A stretch of DNA of 64,000 bases from Tachypleus tridentatus (Eukaryota > Arthropoda > Merostomata > Xiphosura > Limulidae): contig NC_134825.1 of the NCBI RefSeq assembly GCF_004210375.1, positions 70,919,558-70,983,557 on the forward strand. Reading direction: 5' to 3'. A program made the position numbers and the translations under genes. The notes under the pieces were generated by a model, which searched no databases, was not told where the DNA came from, and worked only from the letters and a program-made list of their open reading frames with translations. Numbering within the stretch: position 1 is the first letter of the stretch; every line of letters begins with the position of its first letter. This document shows positions 1-12,317 of the stretch, in pieces.

Positions 1-766
1 TCACCAAATTCCAGAATACACAGAAAACGAAATGTCTTAGTTAATGTACTAATTATCTTGTTGAAAACTCATTTAACGAATCGAGAAACGAGAAGTGGGT
101 CTATAATGCTAAGAATTATTATTTTTTGTCGTCGAATAACAGACTGAAATTTTAATTATTATATGTATGAATAAAACTCACCATTGACATAGAATTCACT
201 CTTTCTACATAATAATCAGAAAAGTGAGCCGATGATGTCTGCTGTTGTTCCTAAAATTGGAAATAAGGATATTTGTATTGAGAACTGACCTCCTATAATT
301 AAAACTATAATAACTTGGAAGTTTTGTTCCAAGCCAATTCTAAATTTCAACTTTCTTGATAAATATAATCAGAATTCTTCTATATACACAGTTGGTAGGC
401 CGATTAACCAAAATATTTCATGAATGCTTTTTCAGTTGTTGTGAATAAAACAACAATAGCCAGAATGATTCACTACAATAAAACAAAATCATGATATTGT
501 AGGTTACTAACCATGCACTAGGTTAAGACTAAAAAATTCGCGCGCTCACGCGCCTGTGTGAGAATGAATTAAAAGTATAATAATGATTTTTTTTGTTAGA
601 TGTACAACAAGAAACGTTTCTACGGACAAGAGTTGATTTTTTTCAATTCGAAATCACATTGATGTTAAGTTGGAAATTAATAGATAGTTTAATTGTAATT
701 ATTGAAACTAGAATACATTTGAGACTGCACTTAAAAAGCCGTAATTAATAATGTAATCACTCTCAC
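1..766 (-). other. Daam intron downstream of second coding exon (partial)
   Basis: AT-rich sequence after the donor at 766. No exon, repeat family or RNA gene could be recognised in it. Confidence 0.6.
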
Positions 767-856
767 CGATTTCTTGCTTAAGTAAAGTTGCAATTTCTTT
801 TCCGGTGGTAGACTGAACATGATTTCTTTCTTAGCTGCTGTCAGATCTAACTCTTC
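767..856 (-). CDS. Daam: Daam formin, second coding exon (partial gene)
   Basis: Daam is a Diaphanous-related formin. It nucleates and elongates unbranched actin filaments and links Dishevelled/Rho signalling to planar cell polarity. This exon encodes 30 residues beginning EELDLTAAKKEIMFSLPPEK and ending SKKS. It matches the family segment just before and into the GTPase-binding/FH3 region, where vertebrate DAAM has a similar ELDL...MFALP.EKK...KK pattern. Seen directly on the minus strand: acceptor tttccag before GAAGAG, donor TCG|GTGAGA, length 90 bp, phase 0 at both ends. It joins without a frame break to the exon at 9105-9284. The FH3, FH1 and FH2 domains must lie beyond position 1. Identification is from remembered family sequence, not a search. 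Confidence 0.9.
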
Positions 857-1637
857 CTGGAAACATGGAATAAAAACGAGTAGGATAACATGTACATAAG
901 ATCTCTTCCAGCAACAGATAAATTTTTCTGAGTATTTATACACATTTATGTTTACCAAAATAAAAAATATTATAAAAACCCAACAGGAATAGTGTTTTAC
1001 TTAACCATTTTATTATCTATTAATAAATAATTTAAATTACTATTTTGCTGTCGTAGGTACATGAAAACCACAGGCTCAATTTCAATCTAGAGTACAGAAG
1101 AGAAATAAACATTTTGTGATGAATAGTAATTACAGAGTTTTATACGATACTGATGTAAGAACTACGCTACATTAACCTCTAAGTTTGCTTCATAGAAACG
1201 TTTCATCTTAAATATTTTTATAAATTTACACCTTCTTGAAGCTACATGTTCTGCTTATAATAGAAGTGTTGGCACAATTTCAACCCAGCAACGACAAGAA
1301 ATACACAAATATGCAATTCCATATTTGTTCAATGGTGCTTGCTGCTAACCGGTTTTGCAAACCTTGGATTCTTTAACAGTAACCAAAAGATGGCGCTGCT
1401 TCCAGAATGTTTGAAATAGTTCTTCAGCCTAATCTTCGTATGGACATAATAACTCACTCACTCATTGTCAAACTCTTAGATTCAGTTAATTTCATTGATA
1501 TTACAAACAAGGCAAACTACAAATGTAAATTATAATAAGATCCCACAGACATCTCAGACTGACTGTCTGGCTAATGTATTGTGTCGTTGATTCGTGATGG
1601 TTGTTTCGGTATACGATACGATCAGAGATGCTCAAAA

Positions 1638-1918
1638 AACTGCATTTGTTTTTGAACGTCGCGCAAAGCTACACGAGGGCTATCTGCACTAGATGTCCAT
1701 AATTTAGCAGTGTAAGACTAGAGGGAAGGCAGCTAGTCATCACCACCCACCGCCAACTCTTGGGCTACTCTTTTACCAACGAATAGTGGGATTGACCGAC
1801 ACATTATAACGCCCCCCCACGGCTGAAAAGGCGAGCATGTTTGGTGCGACAGGGATTGGAACCCGCGACCCTCAGGTTACGAGTCGTATGCCTTAACCCA
1901 CCTGACCATGCCGGGCCT
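1638..1918 (-). mobile_element. SINE-A copy, tRNA-derived
   Basis: Nearly full-length copy. The 3' tail (GCGCAAAGCTACACGAGGGC in reverse sense) is at the left and the tRNA-like head ending GGGCC is at the right. The B-box region reads gggattggaacccgc. The direct repeat TGCTCAAAA at 1629-1637 and 1918-1926 is the likely target-site duplication. Confidence 0.85.
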
Positions 1919-3540
1919 GCTCAAAAGCTAATAGCTTCTCTTCACCCATCTAGTGATATAGTAAGACGCTGAACTTGAAATATGAGATTTGTGCATTTAT
2001 ACAGTGTAGTTGTTTACAAGTTATATATACGTCACAAACTAGTAATTAATATACTCGATAATATTTTTCTCTACTACGTCATCATATCTATTAGTAGATC
2101 AGAAAACCTACGGAAACAAATTACCTTCTGAAGCTCAACACGATGTTTAAATGGAGCAGCAATTTTCTTCGTGTCAATGAATTTTAATGAAACTTAGGTT
2201 ATCGAATTTGTTATAACAAGATGAAGAAGCTACAAAAATACAAGGATTTGAACAACCAGATAAAATATATTTCTTATTATTATACTCTAGTGTACCAACT
2301 GACGAGTTAAAAGAACAAATTTAAAACTGTGTGTGTAAAAAAAAAAAGCAAATCTCAGGAGCGCTCTCGGGGTAAAAAAAATTAACATACATTGTTTATA
2401 TTAAATACCTATTTTGAGGTAATCTATACCTGTTTAATTTATAACTGCTTCAAAACAATAATTCAATATGAGCAATTTACATAAAATAGGTTATGCCTTC
2501 GATATCATAACGAAATAAAAATACTTTTTGTTACGATTAAGATCTCGACGAGTGATACAATGTTGAAGTGCTGTAGTAAGACCTTCACTATTACATAATT
2601 TCATAAGCTAAGGATGTAGTAAACCTATAAAAAGAGACATTACGAACATTTATCTCTGCTGTTTTTATCCCTCCTTTATTAATTTCTTCAACAGGTATAA
2701 TGATTTCGAAGGTCAGTCTTCAGGACTTAATGTTACTGAGAATTTGCAAGAAAAAGCATTCAAATACCTTTTCCAACTAAACATAAATAATTTAAATCAA
2801 ACGCACATTTTCTAAATGTAAAAACACATACTCCATGTATAAATTAAGTGAGTGTATTAAAAGTGCTGAAAAATGAATGAAATTAGTCCAAGCTAATTAA
2901 ATATACTTTACTTTTTAAGTTAAAGTCTTATTTTAATTATACTTTCTCTTATTATTATTATTACAGAAATGAAGTTTATTTATTTTATAATTTCATGCTT
3001 CTTACTTTGTCTTTTCTGCAAGTCTTACTAGCAGATAAAAGGTTTCATAATTCCTAATGCCTTTACAAAACCAGTTCCAGTTACTTCCACCCTCTCGCGT
3101 CAATCTATTTAAGGTGGGGTCAAGAACTTTATAAAATATTTTTCGAAAAATAATCTTTTGTATTTTACATTACATTCCCCAAAAGGTAGAACATGAAAAT
3201 GTTTGTTTTAGAATTTTAACTTTTCCAAAATACATTCATTAAAATGTTTGGTGTCATATACTAAAATGAAAAATTACATACTGGTGCAAGTTTGTAGATG
3301 CGTCAGTTAGAATTTCATTTTCTCTTGAAACCCATACAAATGCCTTAAAAAAGATCAAGTCTATTATTTGTTCAAAATGTAGGATGATTTCATTGTTTAT
3401 TCAATTAAAAATCTTCTAGACTAATATCTTTAGTAATTCTCCATATTACAAAAAAATATCAAAAAACTTTTCAAAAACATTTTTACGTAAATTCCAAAAT
3501 TCTATCCAAACTAATTCGGTAGTTGTAATGGATTTAATAT

Positions 3541-4136
3541 TGTACATTTATTTTAATATCTGCGTTTGTTTCGGTTTGATGCATGTGACGTATATTGCTG
3601 GATATGTTTTGCGCAAGTCCAGCTTGTTCTCAGATTTGTAAAAGATTCTCGAGAGCATGAATCAACAATATACATTTCATTAAAATACTAGCACATTTTC
3701 AAACACTATTGAATTTTAGATAATCTCGGCTAAAGACTATACAAAAGCAAGTCATCACAAGACGCCAAGAGACAGTAGAAGATTTTTGTTTGGTATCTAT
3801 AGTCAGTGTACTATAAGTGTCAGAAACTACAATTGTAATTAACGCTTAGTAATAGAAAAACTACAAAATTTGACCAGGAACGTCTACAGATTTCGAACAT
3901 TATAAACTGTTCAACTTCAGAGAATTAACTTCGGACGTTAGTATTTAAGAGGGCATTAGATATCTTCCTCAGTAAAAAGTGAGCTTATAAACTGCGCGAG
4001 GCCAATCAACAACAGAGCTAGGTAGCTTTTCTGTCAAGAGAAGTGTAACAATATCAACTCAGAATTAATTTACTCATCGTGGATCCGGATCGTCGTTACA
4101 ATATTCAGTTCCAAACCAGATAGAAGACTCAGTATT
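3541..4136 (+). repeat. Dispersed repeat, possible solo LTR, copy 1
   Basis: Most of this stretch aligns by eye to the reverse complement of 38835-39400. Shared blocks include TTGCGCAAGTCC, TTTGACCAGGAACGT, GTTCAACTTCAG, CATCGTGGA..CGGATCGTCG and the terminal ATATTCAGTTC. It starts near TGTACATTTATT. No coding potential was seen. A TG start and a length of 0.5-0.6 kb would suit a solo LTR, but no flanking duplication was identified. Confidence 0.55.
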
Positions 4137-5306
4137 GTATATAAACCATTATTATAAATTGTATTGATTTTTTTTTGTATATTAAAATGTATTGGTAGAA
4201 AGAAAGAAAATTGTGTAACCATCTATTGGCAAATATCGTAAATTTGATATATATTAACATTCAATTAAACTTCTAAATTAAAATTTCCTGCCATTTGAAA
4301 ATTTAATTCGTAACAATAATAAATTAGAGAGTTGTTCCAGATAAAATATAATACGTAACATAATATATATAGTCCATTCAATAATTCTAGTTTGAAAGAT
4401 CCCATGGTAATATTAGCATTCGTAGAACAACTTTGTGCCCATTGTTGTGCCAAAAATATGATGAAAGATTTGTTTCTTATAAATAAAAACACATTTTAAA
4501 GAATATATCTAAATATTTTAAGATAAAACCTTTATTAAACCTGAGATGAATTAATTCTTAGCACTTATCTTAAAAATATTCCAGTTTTAAGATCATATAT
4601 ATCAAGTCTGAAGAAATAAAACTGACTTCCGATTTTTGGCAATTTTTCAACAAATTCAAAATCATTCCTAATAAGGCTTGAAGTATGGGATAAAATGGTT
4701 TTAAAAATATGTCAAAAAATCACTTAAATTTTGAGTATTTTTTTTTTATTGTCTCCTACAATGTCTTATGTATAGGGAGGTTTTCCAGCATGAATATATT
4801 CATTACTTTTTAACAAGAATTCAATAATCTCTTTTGATTTAGGGATCTTAGGAAGTGCATAAAAATTTCAAATAATTCAGAAATTAGAGACATTTTTCTT
4901 GTTTGTTAATAGAAACTTTAAGTCACCAGCAGAAGTCCTTAATTTTCTATTTTGTGGAATTAACGCACCTCAATTTCTTCGAGCTCCAATTTTTTGGCAA
5001 AGTTTTGTATAATTTAGATGTTCATAAACTATACTATTACAAATTTCTTTGGTCAATTATCGATACCTTTATCAGCTTCTTGAAATATAATTTTTTTTAT
5101 TTTATTTTCCTATGCGATTTCCGTTCCATTGAAGTTACTCTTCGCATTCTTAGTAACTAAATAATGTTTTCACAAATTAACGGTACCTTCGGAATTGTTC
5201 CTTGAACAGGGTCAAAAAATTGATTCGCCGTTTGCTAAAAACTTACTTTTATTTAAACTGTCATAAGAATAATTTTAATTCTTAAACTTTATATTAAATT
5301 CATATA

Positions 5307-6860
5307 CACTGTTGGCTAAAATCTTAAGGCCGATGAACATAAAGAAAAAATATGCATTTTGCGTTGTTAGACTCAACCACTTATTTGAGTAGAGCTTCAA
5401 AAGATGACAATAAGAAAAGGGGGAAAAAAACAAACCTTTTTTAGCATTTAATAGGGAAAATGTGAACACTCTGAAATTAGCCTAAATACTAGCTGGTCAA
5501 AAGTTTAAGACCATACTGAAACGAAGCGTTAATCGGTAAACACATTATGAAATTTAGTCATTTGTGTTCAAGCATTAGCATGGTCAACATCTCCCACTGA
5601 AATCTCCTCTGTTACACTGGGTAAAAACATGGCAAAGGCTAGAAAGTTCACAGAGTTTGAATGTAGCAGAATTGTTAAGCTGCAAAAGCAAGGTCTCTTT
5701 CAGCTTGCCATCGCTGGTGAGATTGGGCATAGTAAAACTGCTGTTGTAAATTTCTTAAAAGACCCTGAGGGATATGGAACGAGAATTTCAAGTGGTTGGC
5801 CCAAGAACATTTCGCCGGTGTTGAGAAGGAGGATTCGACGGGTTGTCTGACAAAACACCAGCCGATCGTCGAATCAGAATAAGGCCCTTATGGACGCAGA
5901 ATGCAGCTCAAGAACAAGAAGATAGCATCTACGAGAGAAAGGCTATAAAAACCGTAAACATTTTCAAAGGCCACGCCTCCAGAAACAGCTCGGTTAAAAA
6001 CTTTGCTGAGAAGCATCAAACATGGGATGTAGAAAAGTGGAAAGAAGGTTTTGTTCTCTGATGAGAAAGAAATTAATCTGGATGGTCCAGATGGCTTCCA
6101 ACATTACCGGCACGATAAGGATATCCCACCGGATACATTTTCTCCACGACACAGTGGAGTAGGTTCCATCATGATCTAGGGGTGCTTTCTCCTTCCATGG
6201 AACAATGGAGCTTCAGGTTATACAGGGGCATCAAACAGCAGCTGGGTATACATTGGCATGTTGGAGAGAGCATCCTTATTGGCTGAAGGCCCTCGCTTGT
6301 GATCTTTCAGTGGGACAATGTTGCAATCCACAATACACGCAGAACAAAGAACGTTTTTATGGCGAATAATGTGATTCTTTTGGACCATCCAGCGTGTTCG
6401 CCCGAACTGAACCCCATGAAAAATGTTTGGGGGTGGATGGCAAGGGAAGTCTATAGATATGGAAGTCAATTCCAAGCAGTGCATGATCTTCGTGAAGCTA
6501 TCTTTACCACTTGGAATAACATTCCAGCCAGCCTTCTGCAAACGCTTATATCGATCATGCCAAAGCGAATGTTTGAAGTTATTCGCAATGACGGCCGTGC
6601 AACTCACTACTGAGACCTCTTGTTGGGCATTTCCTACCCTGTTTAAGACTTCTTTTTGGTATGATCTTAAATTTTTGACCAGCTAGTATTCAGGCAAATT
6701 TCATAGTGGTCACATTTTCCCTATTAAATGCTAAAAATTTTTTTTTCCCTTTTCTTATTTTCATCTTTCGAAGCTCTACTCAAATAAGTAGTTGAGTCTA
6801 AAACGCAAAATGCATATTTTTTCTTTACGTTCATTGGCCTTAAGATTTTGGCCAGCGTTG
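5307..6860 (+). mobile_element. Tc1-type DNA transposon with long IR/DR termini
   Basis: The element is bounded by TA dinucleotides (5305-5306 and 6861-6862). It has imperfect inverted repeats of about 210 bp, at 5307-5519 and 6658-6860. Each inverted repeat carries two similar direct repeats, an outer TGGCTAAAATCTTAAGGCC type and an inner TGGTCAAAAGTTTAAGACC type. This is the IR/DR arrangement known from Tc1-like elements, where the transposase binds both sites. The interior holds a broken transposase gene, annotated separately. The element sits in the large Daam intron. Confidence 0.9.
5629..6613 (+). pseudogene. Tc1-type transposase, frameshifted and catalytically dead
   Basis: Three reading frames carry consecutive parts of a DD34E transposase. 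Codons from 5629 to 5850 hold the N-terminal helix-turn-helix region (KARKFTEFECSRIVKLQKQG, then KTAVVNFL). The frame changes near 5845, and 5843-6061 holds the middle. A further frame change just before 6057 restores the [14 protein letters not shown] block with the first catalytic Asp (6060-6062). The third block (6299-6613) has FQWDNVAIHNTRR with the second Asp at 6314-6316, then HPACSPELNPMKNVWGW. The third acidic position (6419-6421) is Lys instead of Glu, 34 residues after the second Asp. The copy cannot make an active enzyme. Confidence 0.9.
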
Positions 6861-7245
6861 TATATTATAACCATAAAATATTCAAGCCATAAATCAAAAC
6901 ACATTACCATGATTTTTTAGCCAGCAGCGTATGTCTTCTGCCAGTTGCATTTTATTAGGTTTATTTGCAGAGTAAATATTAAACATTTTGACAATAATCG
7001 TATTTAATTTTCTTGCAAATTATTTTTATTAAATTAACAAAACCAAATGATGATCTTGTTTATCTAAATGTTTAACAGAATTATCACTTCGTTTTAAAGT
7101 TATACATGTCGGTCTTTCATATAATCTTTCTCTTCTTCCATTTTACTGAAATTTGTGTGTATTTTCTGTTGACTTCGAACATATTCATTTCCTATAGTAG
7201 CACACCTGGGATTCCACCTAGTGTTGTTAATGTTGATCTTATTAC

Positions 7246-7368
7246 CCCTCCTCCATTAGTACAGTGACGTATTTGGACTTACAACGCCAAAAATCAAGTT
7301 TCAATACCCGTGGTGGGCAGAGCATAGATAGGCTTTGGTATAGTTTTGCTTAGCTATAAACAAATATT
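7246..7368 (+). mobile_element. SINE-C copy, tRNA-derived
   Basis: Starts CCTCCATTAGTACAGTGACG, has the B-box-like TTTCAATACCCGTGGTGGGC and ends with a degraded common tail (agataggctttggtatag). Confidence 0.7.
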
Positions 7369-9104
7369 TCTTAAATCATACTTTTATGTAATGTAGTAAG
7401 AATTTTTAAAATTAGTTTTTCATTACCAGTATCTTAAGAATCTTTACTTCTATTTAGAATACTACCACTACTTTCATCTTTCCTTCCTGCGTCTGGTTTT
7501 CCTTTACATTTCTTTGTCATAAAAAACACGTTTCGTTTTGTTTCCAAATTTGACAACTTTTTCTATTCCATTATACACAAGTTATCCAAATTCTCTATCA
7601 GTGATTCAAAAATATTTTTATTCTCTATCCTTCCATTAAATAAGTTACAAATTTTCGAATCCATTTCCGTAAATTTTATCCTTTGATTTTCCAATCTAAC
7701 TTCTAGAGCTTCAAGTTTTATCCTCAAACTTTTCCATTTTCAATCATTTTCTCAGTTGCTTTTCTTAATTTCACTTCTTTAAACTTTCCACGAAACTTGA
7801 GAAATATTAATGGGAAAGCCACTCAAACTAAATTTTCATAGTTTACTTAATTTTGTGCTTCGAAGCTTCTCCAAAATACAAATTACTTCTTTCCAAAAAT
7901 ATCTTATAGTACTGTTCAAATTACACAAAATATCTTTAAATTCTCTTTTACTGTTTTAACCTTATTTCCTTCCAATAAAACCTTCAATGTTTGTTTAATA
8001 TTTATCAAAAGTTCTACTTAATTTCTCTAAGATATCCTGCTTTGAGCGTCACTTTAAGAAGATAGCAGTAAGGGGACAGAACTAACTAACTGTGCAAAGT
8101 CAGTAGGAATTGCGAAACTGTGAAAACTATTACTAAAACTTAATAGAAAAGATAAAGTAAATAAAAAGGTATGAAATTATGGCATAAATAAACTACATTT
8201 CTGTAACAATAAGAAAATATGATTAAAATAAAATTTTAATGTAAAAATTAAAGTATGTATTGAATACATTTTGACTAATTTCATTTAATTATGAACATTT
8301 TTTTTATGTAATTAAAAATGTATACACGGAGTACATTATCTGTTTGTATATTTGGAAAATGTATGGTTTTTATTCTTATTTATATCTAACTTAAAAACGG
8401 TATTCGAATATTAAAAAAAAAATCGTTGTGTGTAACCAATTAAATTTCATACACATAGAACCTGTGTATGCCAGTATATTTGAAAGCTTTAAAACAGTAA
8501 AGTTAGCTTAGAGCAGGTATAACGTTTAATATTTAAATCAACATTCCAAGTTCAACAATGTACTTAAATTATGGAATTGATTGTAGTTATTTATTCATAT
8601 AAAATATCAATCCGCACGAATTTTACAGATTATTTATGTATGGTTAAACAAAAAACAATGCAACGTCGTAGCTGTTCTGAAAACTAGTCTTACTTACTGC
8701 AAAATCTGTAAAATGTAATAAAATAAACTTTAAGTAAACTAAAAAACTATTACTATTTTTTCTTTAACAAAAGGTAACTTTTCATACTACAGTGTTCAAA
8801 TTTCATATGTTAAGCACTTATCCTTTATCACGTTCAAAATATAACCGTAAATGTTTTTAATTTTTTCACTTTGACTGGCTTCCATATTTTACAACAAAAG
8901 ATAGGATAAAACAGTTGATATGCAAAGATCATTTCTTGTAAATTTTTCTTTTTCTAAAATATTGCTATGTAAAGACATGACCATATGACAGTTTTATTCG
9001 TATTATGAAACTTAAAAGACGAAAAAACAAACTGATATTTTGCTCTTTTGTTGTGACCATATAAACCAAACGTCTCGAACAAATAAGATTTACAATTTAC
9101 TTAC

Positions 9105-9284
9105 AACCAACTCCGCAAACTTCACATTCAGTTCTTCTTCCCCTGGGACTGGTTGTGTAGGCCCGAGTAAGTGTGGCTGGAGGTTTACCACCCCACCATT
9201 TTCCACCACGTAATAGGTGATTTCGGGTGGTTCTTTGGTGCCGAAACAGTTGCACAAGCCTTCATTTTTTTTCTTTACAGGCAT
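9105..9284 (-). CDS. Daam: Daam formin, first coding exon with start codon
   Basis: The exon encodes the N-terminal 60 residues, MPVKKKNEGLCNCFG at the start and EEELNVKFAELV at the end. This is the DAAM layout: a basic start, a short cysteine-bearing stretch, a PPEITY segment, then EELN..FAELV running into the next exon's EELDL. The donor is GTT|GTAAGT on the minus strand, phase 0. The ATG was chosen because it precedes the family-typical basic/Cys segment. The reading frame stays open upstream into what looks like 5' untranslated or intronic sequence. A strong acceptor (cttttctacag) ends at 9321, with a second possible one ending at 9305. An untranslated first exon therefore probably lies further right, and the promoter was not located. 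The intron to the next coding exon is 8,248 bp. Confidence 0.9.
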
Positions 9285-9304
9285 GCTGGTCAAGTTAGTT
9301 GGGG

Positions 9305-9322
9305 CTGTAAGGACAAGATGCT
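9305..9322 (-). promoter_or_regulatory. Candidate splice acceptors before Daam start exon
   Basis: On the minus strand a pyrimidine-rich run ends in ctacag at 9321, and a second acceptor-like ccttacag ends at 9305. Both lie 20-36 bp upstream of the Daam ATG. They imply that the 5' untranslated region is split and that the transcription start is distant, to the right. Confidence 0.5.
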
Positions 9323-9614
9323 GTAGAAAAGAAAGTGACACATCTCAAGAACAAGAGAAAGTGGGTACAACACTTTCAATTTCTTTTTATAGCAATAATA
9401 AAATATTCGGTTCCACTTAAAGTTAAAGAATGAATTTTGGAAATTATACAAACACGAAATGATATGACGTGATACAAACTTGATTTAAAAAAAAAAGTAT
9501 TTTTTTTATACCGCATGCGTTTTATCGCAAAACTAAATAATGGGTATCTGCGCTGTACCCCTCGCATTGAAAGAACCCTAAATTTTGGCGTTCTCATATC
9601 GATCAATAAAGAAT

Positions 9615-9742
9615 GCCCCCCCCACTGACTCAGCGGTATGTCTGCGGACTTACAACGCTAAAAACCGGGTTTCGATACCCGTGGTGGGCAGAGCACAGAT
9701 AACCCATTGTGTAGCTTTGTGCTTAATTCAAAACAAATCCAA
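9615..9742 (+). mobile_element. SINE-C copy, tRNA-derived
   Basis: Good copy with CAGCGGTATGTCTGCGG, CGGGTTTCGATACCCGTGG, AGCACAGATAACCCATTGTG and TAGCTTTGTGCTTAATTCAA. It lies about 300 bp upstream of the Daam start exon. Confidence 0.85.
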
Positions 9743-9914
9743 AGAATTATTACAATTTTTATTCTACCAAGCTCAAACTTTCCCAATTCAATACAAGCCG
9801 GATGTTTCAAAGGAAATCGAACAAACACAATAAACTTTGATAACAGGAGTTAAAAACCAACATTTACTTATACAGCTAGGTTATAGTATGTTTATAACTT
9901 TTATAGTTAATAGT

Positions 9915-10165
9915 GGGTGGCATGGTCTGATGGCTAGGCATGCCAAATTGTGATTCCGAGGGTCAGTAATTTGTGTATCTTATCGAAACATTGCCTTCCT
10001 TACTTTGGAGCCGTGGGTATGTTAAAAGGATGACAGACAAAATCTACCAAAAGGTGGTAGGTAGTGTGTGCCGTTGTCTAGCTGTTCTTATGCTAGTTTA
10101 TCGTTTTAAAGTTAAGGATGGCTAAGATTAACTCTTGAGAAATTTTGCGCGATTATCCTAAACAA
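9915..10165 (+). mobile_element. Divergent SINE-like repeat (fourth family, decayed)
   Basis: The layout resembles SINE-A: a tRNA-like GGCATGGTCTGATGG at the left, ATTCCGAGGGTCA, a middle block gccgtgggtatgttaaaagg and ggtggtaggtagtgtgtgccg, and the tail ttttgcgcgattatcc followed by AAACAAACAG. The middle differs from SINE-A but resembles a fragment at 42349-42510. Confidence 0.4.
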
Positions 10166-12317
10166 ACAGATATACAATTGGTACAATGAACTACATTGTA
10201 TTTTGAAAATACATGTCAAACATGTATGTATATTGTTACATAATTCGTGCTATTTCTCAGAGATTGTCAAACATTTTAAAGAGCACCACCATTATTTGTA
10301 ACTGTGATACTTGATGTCCCTCATTCATACGTATACACAAATTAAAAAAAAAAAGCTGCCGTCATTAAATATTAAAAATGTGTAATTCAACCAGGACACG
10401 AAGTTAGGTGTAAAGAACACCTTTTAAGGTTGAGAGAGGTGAAACAGTGGCCAACTTTTGGTCAGTCTGCAAGGGATTAAGGGATTGCAACACTCGTCGT
10501 TAGAAAATAATTCGAAGGAATAGCCACCTCTCTTATTTAACCACTGTATGATTACAGAACTATTATATAACCATGATACGTTCTCATTCGATTATGAAAA
10601 ACAGATGTAAGGCCCCAAGATAAAATAACTTGTTGGTGTGGGTTTTTTATGAGAAATAAAGTATCAATCCTTTCTCCATAATTCTGCCTCAATACTAGCG
10701 TGGCACTGATCAGGTAAAGTGTTAGGCGCCTGATCATTAAAAAGTAAGTACTCCAATGTCCCCTACCGCCACAACACAGGCATTTGATTTATGGATCACT
10801 ACCTACCCTGAAGGACCACAAGTCCGATAGTAGTCGTTGGTTAGAAATTAAGGAAGATAAGGTTCCCCACATAATAGTAAAAAAAAACAACTCACGATTT
10901 TCTGTTCAAAACCCCTTTACACACATCACAAGCTGGGCGAAGAGGAACAGTCGTTACTGAGCGCTCCGGAAGATCTCAAATTATAACGGCTGTCATGATT
11001 TTGACAATTTATGAGGAAAAGATATAAAAGACAGATGTTTAACAGAAGAAAAACAAAGACTGAGTGATGTGAGAGAGACCGAGAGAGTAAGAAAGGGTGA
11101 AGAAAAATAGAAATTATACGTCTACGAAAGGAAACGTAGTTGTATATCGTTGCGTTATTGCTTATAATAATAAACAGTAATTTGCTATGTATATTAGTAC
11201 AAATCTATTCCTGAAGAAATAAAAACCTCAATAAAGTTAAAAGGAGGGCACTAATGTAACAAAGTGGTGTCAGAGGTTGGCGGTTATGTATATTAGCTTA
11301 CAGTAGTGTAAATCTTGTGCAAGAACCATTGCTATATGTTATACTTAATCGTATAATAAAAACTTCATATTTCAAGTTAGAAATCATCTTATAACATTTG
11401 AAAGTTTTTGTTTATCATATTAAACACAGTAAATAACTAATAAAACATTCCAGTTTACTGCCAGCATCATTCTTTTTCTTTTAGAATAAAAAACGGCAGT
11501 TTGTGACAAGTTTTAGGTTAATCAGAGTTTCATCATAACGACAACGTGAATGACAGGATAGGAAAAGTTTACTTGGGTTTTAAAAATTTCCGATTCCCAC
11601 TTTGGGCGTATGTTTGTGAAATTTATAGACGATCACTAACCACTTCCACAGCAATACCTGATAACAGTATATATAACACTAACCAAGCTCTTCCAGTAAT
11701 AGAACGGTATCGGAAAGGAATTGTTTTACATTGGAGTTTTAGCTTTAATGAACTGCCTCTGCCTGTTTTCTAGAGTGGGGCGTCTATATAGAGCCCTTCT
11801 TCAAGTATACTTTATTCCAATAAAACTGTACACAAACATTAAAACTTGATTTTCTTAGGGAATTTATGAAGATAACTCTTTTGTTAATTTGTTGTATGTG
11901 TTTAAAAGATGGTAAAAAGTGTTGTTGAACCTCCACATGCAGGCATTGTCTGCCCTTTCATGCTTGTTTTTCTTAATCTGAGAGTCAATAAAAATCTCAA
12001 AGATGTGCAAGATGAAAACTTCTCACCACAGTCTGTGTGCTCGACATGGTTGTGAATTACGATTTCTATCCTTGTGTGATGTTACACTTTTAACTATCAC
12101 AACATTTTCCGCCAATAACCATGTTAAAAGTGAAAATTTGCGTTTCTGGGAGTAGCTAGCTAGCTTTCAGAGTCTGACATTTTAGTAAAAACCATGGGAT
12201 TCTCCCGAACCATAAGTTAAACTGATTTAGTCTAAATTATCTACCACTCCGCCGTAGCAAATAACAACAGAATCTAAAAAAGATTGCCAGCTTGCTCTCT
12301 GCAAGTTATCTAATGTA
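10166..12317. other. Non-coding stretch without recognised features
   Basis: AT-rich. The open frames here (for example 11546-11773) have no splice context, no recognised domain and no repeat identity. Confidence 0.5.

Larger units (their letters stand above)
857..9104 (-). other. Daam intron between first and second coding exons
   Basis: An 8,248-bp intron bounded by the donor GTAAGT (9099-9104) and an acceptor ending at 857. It contains a SINE-A (1638-1918), a dispersed repeat (3541-4136), a Tc1-type transposon (5307-6860) and a SINE-C (7246-7368). The remaining stretches (1930-3540, 4137-5306, 6861-7245, 7369-9098) are AT-rich and show no recognisable feature. Confidence 0.8.

Noticed and set aside
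4903..5160. 85-codon plus-strand open frame
   Set aside because: Phe/Leu/Tyr-rich translation of AT-rich intron DNA, with no domain or splice context.
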